Of a stretch of DNA of 64,000 nucleotides, positions 9,416 to 18,277 are shown one piece after another. The position numbers and the translations under genes are program-made. Position 1 is the stretch's first letter; every line of letters starts with the position of its first letter. The notes under the pieces were generated by a model. It made no database searches, was not told where the DNA came from, and worked only from the letters and a program-made list of their open reading frames with translations. Source of the stretch: CBDDFS01 sp965227255 (GTDB taxonomy: Bacteria > Bacteroidota > Bacteroidia > Flavobacteriales_E > Vicingaceae). The stretch is taken from assembly GCA_965227255.1 (NCBI GenBank), contig CBDDFS010000001.1:124001-188000 (forward strand), written 5' to 3'.

Positions 9416-9850
9416 ATGGCCGAAGATCTCTTTCGTGAATCTGACAAAACTGCCATAAGAAGTGCAATCCAGCAGGCAGAGAAAAATACTTCGGGTGAGA
9501 TAAGAGTTCACATCGAAAGACATTGCAAGGAGGATGTTCTTGATCGTGCTGCTGGATTATTCGATTTGCTTGGTATGCAGAAAACTGAGCTGCGTAATGG
9601 TGTGCTTTTTTACCTGGCAGTGAAGGACCACAAATTCGCCATTCTCGGTGATGGAGGCATCAATCAAAAAACCGGTGAAGACTTTTGGATTGAGGTAAAA
9701 GATGAGATGACCAAGCATTTTAAAGAGGGAGAATTCTCAAAAGGACTACAAATCGGTATAGAAATGGCCGGTAAGAAACTACAAGAGTTTTTCCCATACC
9801 GGAAGGATGATAAAAACGAGTTATCGGACGATATCTCATTTGGCGCATGA
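9416..9850 (+). CDS. Soluble TPM-domain protein
   Basis: 144 residues forming one TPM (TLP18.3/Psb32/MOLO-1) domain: IRSAIQQAEKNTSGEIRVHI near the N-terminus, then GVLFYLAVKDHKFAILGDGGIN and a helical end. No signal peptide or membrane span is visible, which distinguishes it from the next gene. The TPM family fold is phosphatase-like, with roles in assembly of membrane complexes in plants and receptor trafficking in worms; the bacterial function is open. It is the middle gene of the lemA operon and its stop overlaps the start of the third gene. Confidence 0.88.
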   Translation: MAEDLFRESDKTAIRSAIQQAEKNTSGEIRVHIERHCKEDVLDRAAGLFDLLGMQKTELRNGVLFYLAVKDHKFAILGDGGINQKTGEDFWIEVKDEMTKHFKEGEFSKGLQIGIEMAGKKLQEFFPYRKDDKNELSDDISFGA

Positions 9851-10650
9851 AGAAGTTTTTATTGATCATACTGATTCTCTCAGGTCTCATTTTATCTGCT
9901 CAGGATAAATGTCCGGTTGATTTTGAAAAGAATGAAATACCTCAAAGTCTGGTCATAGATTATGCCGGAATCATTGATGACAGATCCGAGCTTCAGCTGA
10001 AAAATAAGCTGGAGGATTTTAGCAACGAGACTTCAAATCAGATTCTTGTTTTAACGGTTAAAGACCTCTGCGGTATGGATGTAAGCACCTTTGCAAATCG
10101 CATTGGATACAACTGGGGAGTGGGTCAAGATGAATTTTCGAATGGTGTGGTTGTCGTTATTAAGCCTACAGGCGGAAAAGGTGAAAGAAGAACAACCATT
10201 GCTGTTGGAACTGGTCTTCAGGGAGCCATACCCGATGCCATCGCCAAGAGGATCATAGAAATTGAAATGATTCCTGAATTCAGACAGAATAATTTTGAGG
10301 GCGGAATCAATAATGCCACTGAAGCCCTTATGGGACTGGCCGCAGGAGAAATTAGCACGGACAAGTATGCCAGACCTCCGGTTGATCCAAGATCGGTTGT
10401 ATTTGGATTGATTGCACTGATCATTGCCTTTTTCATTCTTTTCCGCAATATGCAAAGAGTAAGAAGAAATTCAATAGGAAACGATCTGCCTTTTTGGACG
10501 GCTTTTTGGTTATTATCGAACAGCGGTCATAGAAGACACAGTGGCTGGAGAGACTTTCATTCGGGAGGCGGAAGTTTCGGGGGCGGCAGCGGATTTGGTG
10601 GCTTCGGTGGAGGAAGTTTCAATGGAGGAGGCGCCAGTGGGAGCTGGTAA
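9847..10650 (+). CDS. Exported TPM-domain membrane protein with Gly-rich tail (YgcG type)
   Basis: 267 residues: a signal peptide (MKKFLLIILILSGLILSAQ), a TPM domain at about 35-155 (LVIDYAGIIDDRSELQLKNK; GVVVVIKPTGGKGERRTTIA), one transmembrane helix at about 181-198 (VVFGLIALIIAFFILFRN) and a Gly/Ser-rich tail ending GGGASGSW. This is the standard YgcG architecture, with the TPM domain in the periplasm. The ATGA overlap with the previous gene indicates translational coupling. The function of the family is unknown. Confidence 0.9.
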   Translation: MKKFLLIILILSGLILSAQDKCPVDFEKNEIPQSLVIDYAGIIDDRSELQLKNKLEDFSNETSNQILVLTVKDLCGMDVSTFANRIGYNWGVGQDEFSNGVVVVIKPTGGKGERRTTIAVGTGLQGAIPDAIAKRIIEIEMIPEFRQNNFEGGINNATEALMGLAAGEISTDKYARPPVDPRSVVFGLIALIIAFFILFRNMQRVRRNSIGNDLPFWTAFWLLSNSGHRRHSGWRDFHSGGGSFGGGSGFGGFGGGSFNGGGASGSW

Positions 10651-10751
10651 ATGATATTGTCAATTATTAATGATAATTTTCCTCAAGTTTTCTAACTAAC
10701 CTATTTTTCTATTTACTGATAATTCGACCTGAAGCAGGTAGTTCGTCTTAT

Positions 10752-11747
10752 ATGGGATTCGTATTTCAATCGAAAAAACGACTGAGGATTTTATGTTTTT
10801 GGTCTAAGATAATTCTGGTAGGAATCTTGTATTCTACCCTTTTTCATGCTTGTATTAAGTCTCCGGTGAAGGAGGAAATTGTCTCTGCTACGAGGGATAT
10901 AGAGCCCCTTAGGGTTTATAGGGAGAACATATATATGGTGAGCCCCAAGAAATACGATACAACAAAAATTCCAATGCGTGAATTTAATGGAACTTGGGTT
11001 TATCACCCCAGTTCGTTATGTGACATTGCATTGTATCAATTGGATAAATATAAAACCGACGGCAATATCTCGCGGCTTAACTACGCTCGTCGAATATTGA
11101 ACAAGCTGAATCAAGAGAGCATACTACAAAACGATGCCAGATTCTACCCATATCGTTTTGAATATAATCTGCATAATATAAAAGGGGAAGATATGAATGT
11201 GCCCTGGGTCTCCTGTCTTGCCCAAGGAAAGGCACTATCATCCTTATCAAGGATGTACAATCTTACTTCGAATGAGGACTATCTCGAAAGAGCTCATGAA
11301 ACATTTCGGTCCTTCACACAATTTAAAAGTTCGCAAAACCAATACTGGGTATCCTCCTTTGATCAAGATAGTTTATTGTGGCTTGAGGAATTCCCTTTAG
11401 AAGCAGAATGCCATACACTGAATGGGATGATCGTCGGAATTTTCGGATTGTATGAATATTATCACTTAACTAAAAATGAAGATGCCCTGGATATCCTCAA
11501 TAGAAGTCTCACAACTTTAAAAAGAAGTATGGATCTTTATGAAAAAGATGACTTTTTGAGTTTGTACTGCTTGAAACATGAGGTGCAAAACTTTCATTAT
11601 CATGCCGTACACATTCGACAAATGACGAAGTTATATCTATTAACAGGAGATGAATTCTTTAAGGAAACTGCGCTCAGACTTGAGGAAGATTTCAAAGTAG
11701 AGGAAAAATATGTAATCTATGATCTTGGAGAACTTAGTGGCAATTGA
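10752..11747 (+). CDS. D-glucuronyl C5-epimerase C-terminal-domain protein, membrane anchored or lipoprotein
   Basis: 331 residues. The N-terminus has a basic stretch and hydrophobic core (residues 20-33) ending in FHAC, an imperfect lipobox, so it is anchored or exported. The rest matches the alpha-helical C5-epimerase domain of heparan-type glucuronyl epimerases (Pfam C5-epim_C): PYRFEYNLHNIKGEDMNVPW, SCLAQGKALSSLSRMY, EEFPLEAECHTLNGMIVGIF, GLYEYY and the late YHAVHIRQM. It has only the catalytic domain, about half the animal enzyme length. The pattern predicts a uronic-acid- or related polysaccharide-modifying role, but its substrate is unknown. It stands alone, with no glycosyltransferase neighbours. 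Confidence 0.75.
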   Translation: MGFVFQSKKRLRILCFWSKIILVGILYSTLFHACIKSPVKEEIVSATRDIEPLRVYRENIYMVSPKKYDTTKIPMREFNGTWVYHPSSLCDIALYQLDKYKTDGNISRLNYARRILNKLNQESILQNDARFYPYRFEYNLHNIKGEDMNVPWVSCLAQGKALSSLSRMYNLTSNEDYLERAHETFRSFTQFKSSQNQYWVSSFDQDSLLWLEEFPLEAECHTLNGMIVGIFGLYEYYHLTKNEDALDILNRSLTTLKRSMDLYEKDDFLSLYCLKHEVQNFHYHAVHIRQMTKLYLLTGDEFFKETALRLEEDFKVEEKYVIYDLGELSGN

Positions 11748-11874
11748 ATGAATAAATCACAAATGTCAATCTTTCATTTTTCACAATTCATTTTTCCCAG
11801 TAACAACATGCAAAAGACAAATCATCCTATCCCCAAAAATTACTACTTTAGCAGCCCTTTTTTAATCTAGACTT

Positions 11875-12828
11875 ATGGCAGTATATCTCGATTTTGAAGA
11901 ACCTATCAAAGTACTTGAGGAAGAGCTTGAAAAAGCGAAGAGCATTGAAGAGAAGAGTAAGGTAGACGTATCTAAAACCGTCAAAGAGCTCGAGAAAAAG
12001 ATTCAAAAAACACGAAACGACATTTATAAGAATTTGTCGGCCTGGCAGAAAGTCCAGGTATCTCGTCATCCAGAAAGACCTTATACCCTAGCTTACATTG
12101 AAGCTATAACTGACGGAACATTCGTCGAGCTCCATGGAGATCGCAATGTGAAAGATGATCACGCCATGGTGGGTGGTTTTGGAAGTCTGGATGGAAAAAC
12201 CGTGATGTTCATCGGACAACAGAAAGGTATCAATACCAAAATGCGTCAATACAGGAATTTCGGAATGGCCAACCCTGAAGGATACAGAAAAGCACTGCGT
12301 CTGATGAAATTGGCTGAGAAATTTGACAAACCCATCGTTTGTTTCATCGACACACCTGGAGCCTTTCCGGGACTCGAAGCGGAAGAAAGGGGTCAGGGAG
12401 AAGCCATTGCGCGCAACCTCTATGAAATGGCTCAATTAAAAGTCCCTGTTATTTGTATCATTATCGGTGAAGGAGCTTCTGGTGGAGCACTTGGCATTGG
12501 CGTTGGCGACAAAGTCATGATGCTCGAACACTCATGGTATAGTGTGATTTCTCCGGAGAACTGTTCTACCATTTTGTGGAGAACCTGGGATAATAAGGAA
12601 GTTGCCGCAGAAGCACTAAAGCTTACTGCTAACGATATGCTGAAGAATAAACTCATTGATGGTATCATTAAAGAACCATCCGGAGGTGCTCATTCGAACT
12701 ATGACGAGATCTTCGCATCTACAAAAGAAGAGATTAAAAAAGCTGTTGCCTCCCTCGGCAAACTTTCTTCTGATAAACTCATCGACCGTAGAATCAAGAA
12801 GTACAGTTCAATGGGTGTGACCAAATAG
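11875..12828 (+). CDS. accA: Acetyl-CoA carboxylase carboxyltransferase subunit alpha
   Basis: 317 residues, normal AccA length. A coiled N-terminus (residues 5-50) precedes the crotonase-fold carboxyltransferase domain: GDRNVKDDHAMVGGFG, QKGINTKMRQYRNFGMANPE, DTPGAFPGLEAEERGQGEAI and EGASGGALGIGVGDKV, which binds the acyl-CoA/biotin intermediates. It works with AccD in the first step of fatty-acid synthesis. A -7-like box (TACTTTAG, one mismatch) lies 23 nt before the ATG. The stop is one base from the stop of the convergent lipoprotein gene. Confidence 0.97.
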   Translation: MAVYLDFEEPIKVLEEELEKAKSIEEKSKVDVSKTVKELEKKIQKTRNDIYKNLSAWQKVQVSRHPERPYTLAYIEAITDGTFVELHGDRNVKDDHAMVGGFGSLDGKTVMFIGQQKGINTKMRQYRNFGMANPEGYRKALRLMKLAEKFDKPIVCFIDTPGAFPGLEAEERGQGEAIARNLYEMAQLKVPVICIIIGEGASGGALGIGVGDKVMMLEHSWYSVISPENCSTILWRTWDNKEVAAEALKLTANDMLKNKLIDGIIKEPSGGAHSNYDEIFASTKEEIKKAVASLGKLSSDKLIDRRIKKYSSMGVTK

Positions 12829-12829
12829 G

Positions 12830-14149
12830 TTAGATCTTTTCGATAAAGAATATTTCAAAAGACTTAATATCTCCATCGATTTCATCCTGAAGATCGAGAG
12901 ACTGAAACTTTAACCAGGGTTGGGAAGAAGTTTCAATGATTGAAATACTTGCCTCTTCAGAAAGCCAGAAAGTCTGCGTATTCACATCATTCTTTAAGCA
13001 GGTTGCGTTAAGATTATCCAATCTTTCCAGAGAACCACCATTGATGAAATTGTACTGCATGATCTCTTCATTGATCGAATAGATGATATTTTCTCCATCC
13101 AGATCAATTGAGTTCCTCACCTTGGCCGTTCCCGAGAGACTTTCACGTTTAATCATGGAAAAAATATTGACGTCATATTCAATGATTTTCTGCACCGGTT
13201 CATCGTAGCAGAAAAGCATGATCTTATCCCCAATGCCATGCATCGATGTCACAGCGCCATGATCAAAGATCCTTTCGTCAATAACCTGCCCGGAAGGATA
13301 ATATACATGTCTGATCCATCGCTGCCCGTCCAGTTTTCTCTCTTTGATATAAATAAATCTGTCCTTGTATCTGTGAATTGCTGTTATCCTGAATTCATTT
13401 GACAAAACCTCTTCAAAAAAACGGTTCCCGTCTTCATCAAACCCCAGAATTTTCCCTTCTTCCAATGACGCAAAAGTATTGCCATCATCTACAAGCAGAT
13501 CGTTGAAATAAGGGGCGCTGGGAATAGCTGGATTCGGATGGCTCCATATTATCTTTCCCGAGGTATCTATAGAAATGAGATCACCGGTGAAACGCCCGCA
13601 AAGGGCCGTTTGATTATTTTTCTTGTTCCATGCACTTTCCAAAAGATCTCCGGTATATGCCTTTTTAAATGTGACGACCGAATCATATTTGTAATAATTG
13701 GTATTTGAACCATCTTCCGTGAAAATCAGGAATTCTCTTTTGACATCCTTTTCTCCTGCTATATTGACATAAACAAAACCACTGCCGAAATCTGTATCAT
13801 CAAAGGCTTGGACATCAATGTAATAAGTACCATCAAGTTTGGAATCATTTATTTCAAGATCAATAGAAAGATCGTATGTCTTTTTATCTATTCCGGGTAT
13901 ATCACGTGTAAGGACCGGAACATTATTAAGATCCTTTAGTGAGACTTTCACACTTCTGATCAACATATCATCCGTGATAGTTGCTACAACGGGAATGACC
14001 GATTTATTGGAGTACATCGAGTTTTCCAGAGGATAAATGATATCGACGGAAGGTAATCGATTGTTGTCATTCTCCTCCTTCGTACATGAAATGAACAGGG
14101 TGAAGTTTATAAGACAAAGCAGTATGAGAGCAGATCTACTTCTTTTCAT
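12830..14149 (-). CDS. Lipoprotein with Ig-like domain and beta-propeller-like region
   Basis: 439 residues from ATG 14149, chosen because it opens a classical lipoprotein signal (MKRSRSALILLCLINFTLFISC, Cys22); 15 further in-frame codons upstream do not look like a signal peptide. Residues about 35-130 resemble a bacterial Ig-like/cadherin-like domain (PSVDIIYPLENSMYSNKSVI; DVQAFDDTDFGSGFVYVN). The remainder is a series of beta-rich repeats (FTEDGSN, DGNTFASLEEG, GEKDVKREF) that could form a propeller. Likely exposed on the outer membrane or in the periplasm. Function unknown. A -7-like box (TATCTTTA) lies 8 nt before the ATG. Confidence 0.75.
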   Translation of the reverse strand: MKRSRSALILLCLINFTLFISCTKEENDNNRLPSVDIIYPLENSMYSNKSVIPVVATITDDMLIRSVKVSLKDLNNVPVLTRDIPGIDKKTYDLSIDLEINDSKLDGTYYIDVQAFDDTDFGSGFVYVNIAGEKDVKREFLIFTEDGSNTNYYKYDSVVTFKKAYTGDLLESAWNKKNNQTALCGRFTGDLISIDTSGKIIWSHPNPAIPSAPYFNDLLVDDGNTFASLEEGKILGFDEDGNRFFEEVLSNEFRITAIHRYKDRFIYIKERKLDGQRWIRHVYYPSGQVIDERIFDHGAVTSMHGIGDKIMLFCYDEPVQKIIEYDVNIFSMIKRESLSGTAKVRNSIDLDGENIIYSINEEIMQYNFINGGSLERLDNLNATCLKNDVNTQTFWLSEEASISIIETSSQPWLKFQSLDLQDEIDGDIKSFEIFFIEKI

Positions 14150-14356
14150 CGTATCTTTAAAGATAGCAACTATTCGGATTCCAAATCTTGCCATTCAGAC
14201 GGAAATTTGGTCAGTCTGGTTTTGTTAACAAGGTGTTCATAGAAGTGTTGACAAGGCCTTGAGAAAAAGATATCCTCCTGAAATCAAGGATTTGAAATAG
14301 GAAATTGACCTTGTTCGATGTTGAAAGAAAATAAAATGGAGGCCTCCTTTAATCTT

Positions 14357-14364
14357 TATCTTTG
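14357..14364 (+). promoter_or_regulatory. Bacteroidota -7 box (TATCTTTG) for dnaB
   Basis: Exact TAnnTTTG match ending 5 nt before the dnaB ATG. No TTG lies at the usual -33 spacing, so only the -7 half is supported. If used, transcription would begin at or next to the start codon. Confidence 0.5.
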
Positions 14365-14369
14365 GTTCG

Positions 14370-15914
14370 ATGAGTGAAGTAAAAAATATATCCGATTTTA
14401 AGAGAAATGTGAAGGGTGGCGGAGCACCTGCTTTAGGTTTGGAACACGGAAAAATGCCTCCTCAGGCCATAGATCTCGAGGAAGCCGTTTTAGGTGCATT
14501 ATTGCTGGAAAAAGATGCCGTCAATGCCGTAATCGATATTCTGCAACCGCACAGTTTTTACAAGGATGCCCATAGCAAGATCTATGCCGCTGTAAAGGAC
14601 CTGTTTGGGAAATCAGAGCCAATAGATATTCTCACGGTTACCAATGAATTGAAGTCGAGAGGCGAACTCGACCTCGTGGGCGGGGCCTATTATATAGCCA
14701 GATTAACAAATAGGGTGGCATCTTCTGCCAACATCGAATACCATGCCCGTATCATTTCCCAGAAATACATTCAACGTGAGCTCATCAATATATCTTCTGA
14801 GATCATCACCGATGCTTACGATGAAACAACGGATGTCTTCACTCTTTTAGATAAGGCTGAAAGCAATCTTTTTGGGGTCGCCGAAGGAAACATTCGAAAG
14901 AATTACGATAAAATGTCCAGCCTCATCACGCAGGCGATGGAACAGATTGAAAATGCGAAGAGCAAGGACGGCAATGTTGTTGGCGTGCAAACTGGATTCA
15001 ATGCGCTGGATAAAATGACATCCGGCTTCCAGCCTTCTGATTTAATTATTGTAGCAGGTCGACCCGGTATGGGTAAAACCTCTTTTGCCATGGCCGTGGC
15101 CAGAAATGCATCGGTAGACTACAGCAATCCAGTAGCCATATTCTCTTGTGAGATGTCCTCACTTCAATTGGTCACTCGTCTGATCTCGGCTGAATCTGAG
15201 ATCGGTTCTGAAAAACTACGGACAGGAAACCTTAAAGAACATGAATTCCAGCAGATCAACACCAAGATACGTGGTCTTGCGGAAGCCAAGATATTCATCG
15301 ACGACACCCCTGCCTTATCTATATTTGAATTGAGAGCCAAAGCACGAAGATTGAAGGCTCAACACAACATTCAAATGATCGTCATTGATTACCTTCAGTT
15401 GATGACCGTAGGTAACGATACCAAAGGAAACCGTGAGCAAGAGATCTCGACGATTTCAAGGTCATTGAAAAGTATTGCCAAGGAACTTCATATACCCATT
15501 ATTGCTCTTTCACAGCTGAGTAGATCGGTTGAAACAAGGGGTGGTGACAAGAAGCCTCAGCTCTCCGACCTTCGTGAATCGGGTGCCATAGAGCAGGATG
15601 CCGATATGGTAATTTTCCTTCACCGTCCGGAATATTACAACCTTACAGAGGACCCCGATGGAAATTCTACACTTGGTGTGGCAAACGTTATCATTTCAAA
15701 GCACAGAAATGGTTCTGTGGGTGAGGTTCAGGTGAAATTTACTCAGCACCTTGCCAAATTCGGAAACCTCGACAGCGGTGATTTCTCAGAATTTGGAATG
15801 GATAGTTTCGGTAAGATTCCTGAGAACAAAGACTTTGAATCAGGTTCCATGACCATGCCGTCCAAGATGAATGACGACGGTCCGGATGATGATCTCGACG
15901 ATCCGCCATTCTAG
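14370..15914 (+). CDS. dnaB: Replicative DNA helicase DnaB
   Basis: 514 residues. The N-terminal domain (about 25-125; MPPQAIDLEEAVLGALLLEK, a family hallmark) is joined by a linker to a RecA-like ATPase domain. Walker A is GRPGMGKT, followed by FSCEMSSLQLVTRLISAE, the Walker B region IQMIVIDYLQLM, and SQLSRSVETRGGDKKPQLSDLRESG. It is the hexameric fork helicase loaded with DnaC/DnaI-type or DciA-type help and bound by primase. The C-terminus carries an acidic tail of about 30 residues ending DDLDDPPF, typical of Bacteroidota. No intein is present. Single-gene transcription unit. Confidence 0.97.
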   Translation: MSEVKNISDFKRNVKGGGAPALGLEHGKMPPQAIDLEEAVLGALLLEKDAVNAVIDILQPHSFYKDAHSKIYAAVKDLFGKSEPIDILTVTNELKSRGELDLVGGAYYIARLTNRVASSANIEYHARIISQKYIQRELINISSEIITDAYDETTDVFTLLDKAESNLFGVAEGNIRKNYDKMSSLITQAMEQIENAKSKDGNVVGVQTGFNALDKMTSGFQPSDLIIVAGRPGMGKTSFAMAVARNASVDYSNPVAIFSCEMSSLQLVTRLISAESEIGSEKLRTGNLKEHEFQQINTKIRGLAEAKIFIDDTPALSIFELRAKARRLKAQHNIQMIVIDYLQLMTVGNDTKGNREQEISTISRSLKSIAKELHIPIIALSQLSRSVETRGGDKKPQLSDLRESGAIEQDADMVIFLHRPEYYNLTEDPDGNSTLGVANVIISKHRNGSVGEVQVKFTQHLAKFGNLDSGDFSEFGMDSFGKIPENKDFESGSMTMPSKMNDDGPDDDLDDPPF

Positions 15915-15939
15915 ATTAGTCGTCAGTCGACAGAATTTC

Positions 15940-15988
15940 AGAGATTAGAACAACTTCTAACTCCGTTAATCGTTAGTCGTTAATCTCT
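15940..15988. repeat. Imperfect inverted repeat between dnaB and the next gene
   Basis: AGAGATTA (15940-15947) pairs with TAATCTCT (15981-15988). The interior holds the short direct repeats TTAATCG, TTAGTCG and TTAATC. No T-tract follows, so it is a weak terminator candidate at best. It looks like the low-complexity intergenic DNA seen elsewhere in the window. Confidence 0.4.
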
Positions 15989-16000
15989 AATCATTTCAGG

Positions 16001-16045
16001 AATCTGGAACCTGCCTGCCGGCAGGCAGGTCTGGAATCTGAAATC
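16001..16045. repeat. Dispersed palindromic repeat, copy 1
   Basis: The core at 16009-16030 is a perfect 22-bp palindrome: ACCTGCCTGCC followed by its own reverse complement. The flanks are AATCTGGA on the left and CTGGAATCTGAAATC on the right. An identical core sits at 45292-45313 with the same flanks in the opposite orientation. It ends about 8 bp before the -7 box of the following gene, so it lies in the promoter region. Confidence 0.85.
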
Positions 16046-16052
16046 AAAACCC

Positions 16053-16060
16053 TAACTTTG
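16053..16060 (+). promoter_or_regulatory. -7 box (TAACTTTG) of the downstream exported-protein gene
   Basis: Exact TAnnTTTG match whose last base is 5 nt before ATG 16066. This is the same geometry as at dnaB. The palindromic repeat lies where a -33 element would be. Confidence 0.5.
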
Positions 16061-16065
16061 AGTAG

Positions 16066-17331
16066 ATGCGTATAAAATCAATTCTGTCTTTTTCACTTTT
16101 CTTACTGGTGGCCTTGCAAGTTCAAGCCACCTTCATTCTCATTCCCATGGATGAGGACCAAAAGAACCATCTCAAGGCCTATGGAATTGCTTATTGGGCG
16201 TTGGAACAGGATGTGAAAGTCAGCTGGCTTTTGAATTACCGCGGAGGAAGTTTCATGTTGAAGCATCACAATTTGATAGAGAACGAATTGTCTATCAGAG
16301 GTGTATCTTATGAAATCATTGCCGATTCGCGTTCAACGGCCATTCTTCAGGAGATACAGAATCCTGAAGTGAACATGGACGAGATGAAGCTTGAAAAGGC
16401 GCCCAAGATTGCTGTTTATTCTCCGAAAAACGCGCTGCCATGGGATGATGCGGTAACATTGGTTCTCACATATGCTGAGATCCCATATGAGGTGATCTAT
16501 GACGAAGAGATCATTCGAGGCGACCTGCATCTTTATGACTGGCTCCACCTCCATCACGAGGATTTCACCGGTCAATACGGAAAATTCTATGGTCGATACA
16601 GAAATTACCCCTGGTATAAAGAACAAGTTCGTGCCAGTGAAGCCATGGCATCCAAACTCGGATACAGCAAGGTTTCAAAACTAAAATTGGATGTGGCCCT
16701 TAATATTCGTGATTATGTGAGTGGTGGTGGATTTATGTTCTCCATGTGCAGTGGAACGGATTCATACGACATTGCTTTATCGGCCATGAACATTGATATT
16801 TGTGAAACAATGTTTGATCACGATGCCGCCACACCTAATATGAATGAAAAGCTGGACTTCAGTCAGACCTTTGCTTTTAGAGATTTTCGTGTAAGCACAA
16901 ATGCTCTTGAGCCTGAATTCTCGAACATTGATGCAACACCAGTGCACAGCAGAACTCCGGAGAGTTCAGACCTCTTCACGCTTTTTGAATTCTCAGCAAA
17001 ATGGGATCCGGTGCCTACCATGCTGAATCAAAATCATGAAACGGTAATCAAAGGTTTCATGGGACTTACTACGGCTTATTACAAGAGATTCATCAAACCA
17101 AGTGTTTTGATTCTGGGTGAGAACAAATCATTGAACAGCGCGAAGTACATTCATGGAAAATATGGGAAAGGAACCTGGACATTTTACGGAGGACATGATC
17201 CTGAAGATTATCAGCATTTTGTAGGAGATCCTCCCACTGAATTGGAATTATATCCAAATTCTCCGGGATACAGACTTATTCTGAATAATGTGCTTTTCCC
17301 TGCCGCCAAGAAGAAAAAGCAAAAAACCTGA
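16066..17331 (+). CDS. Exported protein with class I amidotransferase-like (ThuA/DJ-1-like) fold
   Basis: 421 residues with a signal peptide (MRIKSILSFSLFLLVALQVQA). The body alternates strands and helices. It has a likely nucleophile-elbow segment GGGFMFSMCSGTDSYDIAL (Cys228), like the cysteine loop of ThuA/GATase1-fold proteins, and a late beta region KYGKGTWTFYGGHDPEDYQ. Homologues in Bacteroidota are often labelled asparagine synthetase B, but none of the AsnB motifs (N-terminal catalytic Cys2, PP-loop SGGxDS) is present. Probably periplasmic. Real substrate unknown. Its stop is 1 bp from the convergent stop of the metal-binding lipoprotein gene. Confidence 0.75.
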   Translation: MRIKSILSFSLFLLVALQVQATFILIPMDEDQKNHLKAYGIAYWALEQDVKVSWLLNYRGGSFMLKHHNLIENELSIRGVSYEIIADSRSTAILQEIQNPEVNMDEMKLEKAPKIAVYSPKNALPWDDAVTLVLTYAEIPYEVIYDEEIIRGDLHLYDWLHLHHEDFTGQYGKFYGRYRNYPWYKEQVRASEAMASKLGYSKVSKLKLDVALNIRDYVSGGGFMFSMCSGTDSYDIALSAMNIDICETMFDHDAATPNMNEKLDFSQTFAFRDFRVSTNALEPEFSNIDATPVHSRTPESSDLFTLFEFSAKWDPVPTMLNQNHETVIKGFMGLTTAYYKRFIKPSVLILGENKSLNSAKYIHGKYGKGTWTFYGGHDPEDYQHFVGDPPTELELYPNSPGYRLILNNVLFPAAKKKKQKT

Positions 17332-17332
17332 T

Positions 17333-18277
17333 CTATTGTAGTCTCTGCCAATCGGGATTCAGCTCTGCTATCTGATTCAAAGCTTCAATATTCGACTCCA
17401 TTACCTCAAAGAATGTTTGATCCGCTCTGTTTTGAGCACCTGGGTCAAAAACTATATACTCCATTCCATATTCCTTCATTTTAGATTTCGTTTTTTCAAT
17501 AGGTTCTCCCTCCCACAGAATTAGAAAATTTGAGCTTGAAGCCATCAGCATTTCCATCATATACCACTCCTCCTGAGGCGGATAAACATCAGGTTCCCAG
17601 TGAAAAGAAAAGATCATCTTGTTGATCGACCTTTGAAGATATTGATAAACAGGGTGAGATGCGGCCAATTGATATGATGCAAGTCCTTCAAAAGCATGGT
17701 ACAATCTACCTTGTAACTGTTTAATAATCAATTGCAGAGAATCATGTTTTAATTCAATCTTGTCTGAATGATCGGGGAATTTATCTACCAACGCTTTCTT
17801 ACATTCCTTAAGTTGCAAACCGGCCAAATCTAAATCCAGCCAGGTGGTGAACGCCGTACCTCCATGACTATGCTCACCTTCCAGACCATGAGAATGTTTT
17901 GGTCCATCATCCGTCTCTATGTATTGATCTGAAAAGACCTTACTTGTATTCACAAGATTGCTTGAAGGGAAACTAACATTTTCCATCCAGTGCTCGTATC
18001 CTGCGCCATTCGAAATGACCAGATCATACTGCTGAAATTCAGCTATCTCTTCCTCCGTAGGATCATAAAAAGCAGGATCTGATCCCGGAGGAGCAGGGAA
18101 AATGACCTCAGCATAATCACCTGCCATTTCTTCTACAAAACAATACAGTGGATAATTGGTCGTCAGAATTTTCACTACTTCCTTCGAATCTGAATTCTTT
18201 GAATTCTCAGGCGTGGAATTACAAGAAAAGATGACAGCAAGTGCGCTGAATATTAAGATGTTTGATGCTTTAATCAT
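17333..18277 (-). CDS. Zinc/manganese-type (TroA/ZnuA) substrate-binding lipoprotein
   Basis: 314 residues with a lipobox (VIFSC, Cys19). The fold pattern matches cluster A-I metal-binding proteins: VVKILTTNYPLYCFVEEMAG, DLVISNGAGYEHWME, a His-rich loop with His128, 130, 136 and 138 (KHSHGLEGEHSHGG), then ASHPVYQYL (His208), HWEPD, and FDPGAQNR (Asp279), the places where metal ligands usually sit. It should bind Zn(II) or a similar ion outside the inner membrane. It overlaps an FtsX-like permease gene by 4 bp, not a ZnuB-type permease, which is unusual. It is the last gene of a seven-gene run. Confidence 0.85.
   Translation of the reverse strand: MIKASNILIFSALAVIFSCNSTPENSKNSDSKEVVKILTTNYPLYCFVEEMAGDYAEVIFPAPPGSDPAFYDPTEEEIAEFQQYDLVISNGAGYEHWMENVSFPSSNLVNTSKVFSDQYIETDDGPKHSHGLEGEHSHGGTAFTTWLDLDLAGLQLKECKKALVDKFPDHSDKIELKHDSLQLIIKQLQGRLYHAFEGLASYQLAASHPVYQYLQRSINKMIFSFHWEPDVYPPQEEWYMMEMLMASSSNFLILWEGEPIEKTKSKMKEYGMEYIVFDPGAQNRADQTFFEVMESNIEALNQIAELNPDWQRLQ

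Noticed and set aside
16066..17331. Asparagine synthetase B
   Set aside because: No N-terminal catalytic Cys2 after export signal removal and no PP-loop ATP motif; a signal peptide is present.
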